Of a DNA stretch of 64,000 nt, positions 48,201 to 57,200 are shown one piece after another. Every line of letters begins with the position of its first letter. The first letter of the stretch is position 1. Under the pieces are notes generated by a model. The model saw nothing but the letters and a program-made list of their open reading frames with translations. It did not search any database and had not been told where the DNA came from. The position numbers were made by a program, and so were the translations under genes. The DNA comes from Meghimatium bilineatum (taxonomy: Eukaryota > Mollusca > Gastropoda > Stylommatophora > Philomycidae), in assembly GCA_034231615.1 (NCBI GenBank), contig CM067306.1, positions 64,383,790 through 64,447,789 of the forward strand, read 5' to 3'.

Positions 48201-51200
48201 ATCTAGTAGAACCATTATCCTGCTATAAGAGAGAACAGTGGGAGTTTGAGAATGAATGCTAAAAGAACAAATCGCCAAAATAATAAACTTTCTTCTGCTT
48301 GTAAATGATGATGTTTGATTTCAGATGCTAAAAGTGGTCAACAGAGCCCCACACTGAGTGATTCAAGCAGTAGTGTTGTCCCCGTGTCTCCACCAGAGAT
48401 TACTACACCTATTGAGCCACCAGCATTGACAGTAGAAACTGTAAAATGCACCTGCTGGGACTGCCACAGCTCAAATAATCTTCGGGCAGCACTGTATTCA
48501 TTGGGTTAGTGGAACATGTGACAGTTACTCGTGATAATGTTGTACAGAATAGCGATCGCAATCACCTTCTCTAAAGATAAGTGTTAATGGTGGGGATTTA
48601 TGAATTTGAGTGTCTTCTTCTTCTGCGTTCGTTCTCAAACTCCTGCAGATTAGCAGGATGCAGTCCGGAGAACGGAATGCGTTGTGTCATGGTTTACAGC
48701 ATTGCTGCGATATCTGCGCCTTTCAGCCTGACACATCCGACTTTAGCATGGCTTTTGGTCATTGACCCTATATGGGATGGGACAGCCAACTCCTTCCCAT
48801 AACCTCCTTAGTCGCCTTTTACAACATGCGTGGAAGATATACAGTGTTGCTATTCTTTGCTCCCCGTTCGGGCCCCGGCACCACACGGGCAAATTTGAGT
48901 GTTAAGGGTGCGCATTTATGAATTTGAGTGTTATGGTGTGCATTTATGAATTTGATTGTTATGGTGTGCATTTATGAATTTGAGTGTTAAGGTGTGCATA
49001 TATGAATTTTAGTGTTATGGTGTTACATTAAATTTTCTTTTTCTTCTGCTTTTATTATTAAACTTCTGCAGATCAGCTGTGCGTTGTGTCATGGTTTATA
49101 GCTTAGTTGCAATGTCTGCACTTTTTTAGCCTGACACATCCAGCTTCATCATGGCTTCTGGGTCATGTTGACCCTATATGTGACAGGACAGCAACTCCAC
49201 CCCAAAACTGTCTTAGTCGCCTCTTATAACATGCTTGGCGGGTAACATTGTTGCAATTCTTTCCTCCTCTTTTGACGGCATATAGCTTTTGTGAGAAAAG
49301 CACAGGTTCTCATTTGAGTAACCGAGGTGACAGCCGAATGTTGAATATTTGAGGCCGAAAGGTGCAGATATCGCAGCGGAACTGTAAACCATGACATAAT
49401 GCATTCCCTTCTCCAGACTACATCTTGTAAATCTCCAGGAGTTTGAGAACGAATGTAGTAGAAGATGTATTAACCATCTAGTGTTTGTAGTGCAAGCAGA
49501 TACATATTTGATATACAGCTGTATTAGCTGCCCCCGACACACTTCCCCTCCACATACACTTTTCCTCCACACACATTCCCCCTTCCGTCACACATTCCCT
49601 TTTCCACACAAACTCCAAGGTTCAAAGATGCTTGTTTTTTTTCCCCTACACATAAGCTGCCTTTGACGAAGGTGAAGTTGATGACCTGCCTGAGTTGATC
49701 TCTGAGGCTACCATGAAACACTTGACGTCTGATGCATTCGATGACGACTACGATGATGACCATGCCAACAGCAGTTCCTTTGAAGATATGGGCTCCGAAT
49801 GGAGTGATGACTTCTGCGTGATTGAACCGCCTGAGAATCATGTTGACAGAAATGAATATGTGGCTCTTGTGAGTGTAAGTAATTGGTTGTTTTTAGTGTC
49901 AGCGTCAGGAAATTTGATCATTTTATTATGAGTCAAGAAAGATATTTCTAAAGCTGTTATAAATCCAGTGTATAGATTTATTAATCTTGTACCTTGTCTG
50001 TGTGTCAGTTTGTAGATTAATTAATCTTGTATCTTGTGTGTGTGTCAGTGTGTAGATTAATTAATCTTGTACCTTGTGTGTGAGTCAGCGTATAGATTTA
50101 TTAATTTTGAATCTTATGTGTGTGTCAGTGTATAGATTTATTAATCTTGTATCTTTTCTGTGTGTCAGTGTGTAGATTAATTAATCTTGTACCTTGTGTG
50201 TGAGTCAGCGTATAGATTTATTAATCTTGTATCTTATGTGTGTGTCAGTGTATAGATTTATTAATCTTGTATCTTATGTGTGTGTCAGTGTGTAGATTTA
50301 TTAATCTTGTATCTTATGTGTGTGTCAGTGTAGTAGATTTATTAATCTTGTACCTTGTCTGTGTGTCAGTTTGTAGATTAATTAATCTTGTATCTTATGT
50401 GTGTGTCAGTGTAGTAGATTTATTAATCTTGTATCTTGTGTGTGTGTCAGTGTAGTAGATTTATTAATCTTGTACCTTGTGTGTGGTACTGTCATAGATT
50501 CCAATAGAACAGAATAGGACTACTCTGACAACTAGCATAACAGTAGCATTGCTTGGACCTGATGTGCCAAGAGAAAGACTAAAAATATTCAACAATTTAT
50601 TACTAGAATTAAAAGTCTTCATTCAGACTTGACCAATTGTTTTCTGGCACTACAAATAGACAAATAAATAGATGGAGGACCTAATATGTGATACCAGCTA
50701 GAATAAGATGGCACTTTGTATAAGAGGCCACCAAGCATAAGAAGCCTACTATTATATCTGTAATAGTATGGATATTGATTGGAAAACAATCAATTTCCAT
50801 ACTATTTAAGAACTGCACAGAATAGCGTTGAACAGACAGAATTGGAGAGATCTGACCCCTGCCCTATGCACTAACTTCAGTGCAAAAAGAAAATTAATGA
50901 ATTAAGAAGCCACCTAGTCCAAGATGATGCCATTTAGTATAAGATGCAACCTAGTATAAGAAGCCACCTAGTATATGATGCAACCTAGTATAAGATGCAA
51001 CCTAGTATAAGAAGCCACCTAGTATATGATGCAACCTAGTATAAGATGCCACCTAGTATATGATGCAATCTAGTATAAGGAGCCACCTAGTCCAAGATGA
51101 TGCCACCTAGTATAAGATGCAACCTAGTATAAGATGCCACCAAGTATAAGATGCCACCAAGTATAAGAAGCCACCTACTATAAAATGCCACCAAGTATAA

Positions 51201-54200
51201 GAAGCCACCTACTATAAGAAGCCACCTACTATAAAATGCCACCAAGTATAAGAATCCACCTACTATAAAAGGCCACCTAGTATGTGATAATGTCCTGTTA
51301 ATAATCTGCTTTCTTTTCTCTGTTCAGGATGTGGAAGAAGAAGAGGAAATACCAGCAGAGAAAACATTGGAGTGTCTCGCAGGGGAAGTGGTGGAAAGTC
51401 ATGCAGAAGAAATAGTGGAAATTCATTCTGAAGTTGAGAGAAATAACACAGAAGCAGAAACTACTAATCCAGCAAATAATAACATAGAAGTTATAGAGGA
51501 GGTTGTTGAGAATACTTCCAGTGCAAGTCTGGTAGATGCTGTAGATTTGAGATGTAGCAAGGTGGACATGGAAGATGATCAAGACAAGGAAAGCAAAGAT
51601 AATATGAAGCAGAAAAATGAGAAGGATGTGGATGTGGAAGTAGAAAGGTATCCGTTTAGTGCAGGAGGTGGAGTATCCGTTGATGGATTAGTACATACTA
51701 TGAATGAGGAAGAGAAAATAAGGTAAGGCATAGAATAAATGGAAATTTGTTTCTGGTACTTTACGGGATAATGTGTCCACGCTTTTAACGAAACAAACCA
51801 TACATTATTTAGCGAAACGAACTTTTGCTAAAGGTGCATACAACGCAGCATCCATCAATCTGTACGCAATGCACTGAGAGGTCCCCTTCCACCACCTCTG
51901 GAGGACCTTTGGGGAAGGGAGGGTGACTCTCAGTACGTTGCACACAGATCGAATGATCGGCATCAGACACTGCATGTTTTTTTTATCTCCACGTCACAGA
52001 AACTGTATGAAATCAAGCCTAATATTAAAAATTTTGGAATGTGTGTGGACACATTATCCCATAATAAATTTTTTTATCTATTATTATTCTATTTCTGCTG
52101 AAGTCGAGATATAGAACCTGATGTTGATCTATCGTAAACTAAACATGGCATAGAGAAAAGTCCATTTGCCTATTTGCAGGAATCTAATTATGTTTGTTTG
52201 TGGCATCTCAGATGGCTGGGAGTCTCATCCAGGCTCAGAAGAACCTATTGCAGTGTTAGCAGGAATGTAGTTTGTCTTGAGATGAAAGGAAACAGCATTG
52301 TCTCTCGATTCTTTTTTTGTCTCTTTTAAATCGCCAGCAGTGCTCTACTATATTGAAATATTTCAACTCTTTGCAGATTAGCAATCCAGAGCGTACTTAT
52401 CTCCCGTTATCAATGGAGTGTATGCACATTTTTTAGACATCAACAACATCACTGTCACTAAAAATCTGTATAAAATCAAACTTGAGGGCGAGAGCCGTGA
52501 AACTTTCTATGTGTTACAATGAATGTTTGCATTCTCTGAATGAATTTGAAAGCCCCAGAGTTATTTCAAGTGCCGAAGCCTACTTATTATGATGCTAGGT
52601 CTAGATTATATTGTATAATATGACCCTGTAATTAGAGGAGAGAAAGAGAGTTCTGCAGTGCTATATAACCCCTATACTAACATATGGATGCAAGTCTTGG
52701 ACAATAAACAAACAGGAAAGTGGGAAATTAGAGGCAATAGAGGCAACAGAGATGTGGTTCTATAGAAGAATGCTGAGAAAACCATGGACTATCAGAAAAA
52801 CTATTGTGGATGTGTTGAAAGAGTCAAATGCGAAACAGACCTTAATCAATAATATAAGAAAAAAGACAATCTTCATTTTTTGGCCTCTTTTTGAGACGGG
52901 GAGTTTTGGAGAACGTAGTCACAACAGGCAAGATTGAAGGCAAGAGAGACAGAGGGTGACAGCATGAGAAAAAGTTAGTTTGACAACCTGGCATGGGCAA
53001 CAACGATCTTGATACATAATGCTGGAGATTGAGAACTGTGGAGAACCATGATCGTCTACGCCAGCCGGCATGGCACCTGATGATGATGATGAAGTCAAGA
53101 TTTACATTACGTGCTATGTATCATACAATCTCACCTTCGAAACCTCCGTTTGTTTTCGAGATTAATACTCATGAACGACGTCTATAGACTTTATCGTTGG
53201 TAAAGGTAAGTTAATCCATAGTATTTATTAATGCCGTAGGGGTGTGAGGTGTTAGCGATCTCATATTTCAGTAGTTCTGATATATGAAGGCGGTAGCCAT
53301 CTCCTCTCCTTCGCAGTCTTTACTTCCCAGATTAATCCGGTACCCAATTAAGGCTGGGTTGACCCGGGAGCTATTGCGATATGAAAAACATTTCCGCCTC
53401 AACTGGAGATGAACCCAGGACCACTCATATGCAAAGTCAGTACACTAATCACTGCACGACCCCTGATGTTTTGTCATGGGTACCACCATTTGGAATAATG
53501 TACTATTCCTGGGAGCTATTCTTTGTAATTTTACAGCTATGGTTGCTGTATTTCTGAAGTATCTGCGGTTTTAGCGATCGTCAAATGTGGTCACCGTGGT
53601 TCTATAACTGAAATTCGATGGTCAAAATTGGTCAGTAAAGCATTAGCAACCGTAAAAAATTTGACCATGCCAGGCTGGATGGTCAAGAGCTGTGGTTTTC
53701 CATGAGCTTGGGTCAATTCTTCAATACTTTTAAAATGTTTTCAAGTAGTTTTTGAAACATTTTTAAAAATCTCCACTTGAAGGATGACCTACACACAGTT
53801 CACCATAGAACAGTCTCTTTGGAAGAAGCTGTGTTGGCTGAACTAAGCCCCATATTCACAGAAAGGATCTGGCCTCGATGGGGATACAATTGGTTAAATA
53901 ACAGTTTTACAAGGATCAAAAACAAGATAGAAAGGATGAAAGTTTCTACTAAAAGTTTCATCAAGAAAGGGATACAAACAGACTAGAAGGAACAATGAAC
54001 TGAGAACTTCATAGAATTATATATAATCTACATGAAACTCGCAGATATAATAGAATAACAGAAGGAGAAAGTAATACAATTATGAGAAATAACTAATGCC
54101 CCATCAACGTCTGATTCATTTACATTCTCTAAAATTCCAATTTTAAAAAAATTGCCTATCAACATCATCTGAATCATAAGTAGGTCCATTTTTACCAAAT

Positions 54201-57200
54201 TTTGGCAAAATTTGAAGGTCATAATAAACCCTTCACAGTTCGTTCGGAAACGACAGCTGTTAGAAACAATAGGAAAACAACACTGGAAGCCGCCATTACC
54301 TGTAATCACATCAGGTCTAAATTTAGCATGTCTATTTGCATGGAAACTGTAAAGAACATCACTCTAAATGACAGTATGTCAATAGGACTCCAATGGCTTA
54401 TTCAGAAATTAATATATAGCAGGTGATTTCAGGCTATTCGAGATTAAATGGGTGAATTGAGATAAATTCACCTAAGAATTGTTAGTGAACTAAAAATATT
54501 TCTAGTTGAACATGAAATCGAACCTTGGACTACACAACTAGGAAGCAAGTATACTACCTACTGACCTTCCAGTGTTGTACCAATTGTTTGTAGTTTTTGT
54601 GTTCTGTAATTATGACATCAAAATTTGCTTGAAATTTGTCTTTGAAAACCAATCATATTATCATTTAATTTTATCATTCATTTTTATCATTCAACCATTT
54701 TATCATTCATTTTTATCATTCAACTATTTTGTCATTCATTTTTATCATTTCAAATATCTATTTTAACCCAGATTTGCCCAACTGCTGAGAGCAGAAATGG
54801 ACAAAGAATATGAATCAGAGTTAAAGAGAAGAGCTTTTGAACTGGAGACAGAGCTAAAACTTCAGAAGGAGAAAGAGTTTCAGCTTATTCTAGAAGCCAA
54901 GGAAAAAGCTGCTGCATTGGAAAATGAAAAACTTGAATGGGTGGCACAGAGAAATAAAGAGGAGGAAAGACTTTGTAACCTCTCTCGACAAACATCTGTT
55001 GCAAGCGTAAGCAGCTTATCAGATGATGGATCCATTGGGAACAAGAAGGATGCTGATTGCCAAACGTAAGACATGTTGGCTTGTTTTTGAGACACATATT
55101 TAATCATGTACTAGTTGGCTTGTTTTTGAGACACATATTTAATCATGTACTAGTTGGCTTGTTTTTGAGACACATATTTAATCATGTACTAGTTGGCTTG
55201 TTTTTGAGACACATTTAATCATGTACTAGTTGGCTTGTTTTTGAGACACATATTTAATCATGTACTAGTTGGCTTGTTTTTGAGACACATATTTAATCAT
55301 GTACTAGTTAGATAATTTATTTTTGTATATCTACCCTGTGACTGCAGGCTTATGAATACAGTTCATTACTGTTACTTTACACACTGGGACCATGAAATAC
55401 ACAACTTTCAATGACATCATACTCAGCACATGTATATCATTTCATATTCAGTGCGCAGCAGTTATATAGACACCCTGTACTATAGTTGTGGTAAGGACTT
55501 TATTGCTGAACAGGTTCAACAGTTGTCATATTTTCTCTGTGTGTGTATATATATAAGTTGCTTGGGGTGAAAATTTTGGAGGGCACAGATGAATGATGGT
55601 CAGCCAGCATAGGACCTGTGCTTTCGGTAGAAGTGTAATTTTCGGATACACCCAGGGAGAGATCGGAGCAACAGTGGATTTGTCCAGTTTGCAGTGATGA
55701 TGACCTGATGACTAACTTAACTGATGTATGTTATGCTGCTAGTTTTACAGTGAGTTGCCTTTGTAGCCAAGCACATCTGATTTTGGCATGGTTTAGTTGT
55801 CTAATCCTGGTCTTCACATAAGAACAGTGTGATTCACATGTGCAGTGTGATTCACATGTGCAGTGTGATTCACATAAGTGCAGTGTGATTCACATAAGTG
55901 CAGTGTGATTCACATAGGTGCAGTGTGATGTCTCTTTACATAGTAAATGTGATGACTTCACTTATTTATAAATATTTTATCACATTTGTTATGTAAAGAG
56001 ATCTCCGCTTCTCTTGTGTGAATTACATAGCTCTTATTTTAAGTCTTTCATTAATAATCCTGGACATCCTTGTTTTATTGTGATTTGCATTTTAAAAAAG
56101 TATCTTTATTGTTGTTGACAGCATCCCTGAACCTTTGAGTCCAGCTGGTCAAGTTATCCAGAACGTAGCATCCGGTGTATCCAGGGCTGCTTCAACAGCA
56201 TTTTATACCGCCAAGGATGTCTTCTATTCGCTACAGGCTAAGCAGGTATGCATCTGGAAAGTTTTATAGATAGATTATTGTTGCAACTTTTTTGGATAAA
56301 TATATAGAATAAAAATGCCCATGTGGCAAACCTGGTTTGGACTTCTAATTCAGGGTGCAAAGAATAGGGTTCCTGTCTTCTTTCCACGAATGTAGTAGGA
56401 GGTGACTAAGGAAGGTTGGGGATAGGCTGACAACCTCTCACCTGTGAAAAATCATTGTTACTGCATGTCTTGTCTCAATTTTTATTTTTGTCTTCTGTCA
56501 AATGAATGACGAAGAGATGGAGGCCATTAGCTATTGCACCGTTGTCCTTTTGTGACAGGCTCCTATGTGGTGTGTAATGTTAAGTGTGCCATCACTGCAG
56601 ACGGGTCAACAGATCTGACAGAACGATGATGAAATCGTTGACTCAGAGGTGTATGCTGTGCTCATGGCAGGATCTGATAATCCTGGGATGTTGCTGTACT
56701 GGAAATGCCTCCCTCCAGGGACTAAATATGCTTCCATAAACTCCCACTTAAGACAACTTTGCTTTTTTGACAGTTAACGCGGTACAAGTTTGGGTGTCAT
56801 CTGTGCTACTTAACTGAGATGGACCTGCGCTTTTGTTAGAAAGTATATGGTGCTGTAAAGTGTTACCTGCTCACAGCTAAAGGGATTATTTCATCATCAT
56901 CATGTGTTTAGTGTTACCTGCTCACAGCTAAAGGGATTATTTCATCATCATCATGTGTTTAGTGTTACCTGCTCACAGCTAAAGGGATTATTTCATCATC
57001 ATCATGTGTTTAGTGTTACCTGCTCACAGCTAAAGGCATTATTTCATCTTTATCATTTAATTTAAAAAAATATAAAATAACAATTTTACAATTTAAAAAT
57101 GATCAACATTTTGAATGCACCAACATTTTGAACAAAAGATCTTCATCAAGATAGGGAAACACAAACAAAGACTTGAAGGAAAAATGTAAATATTTCAATA

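Noticed and set aside
54420..54565. Functional tRNA gene
   Set aside because: A- and B-box-like motifs are present but no cloverleaf closes, and similar heads occur at other SINE copies.
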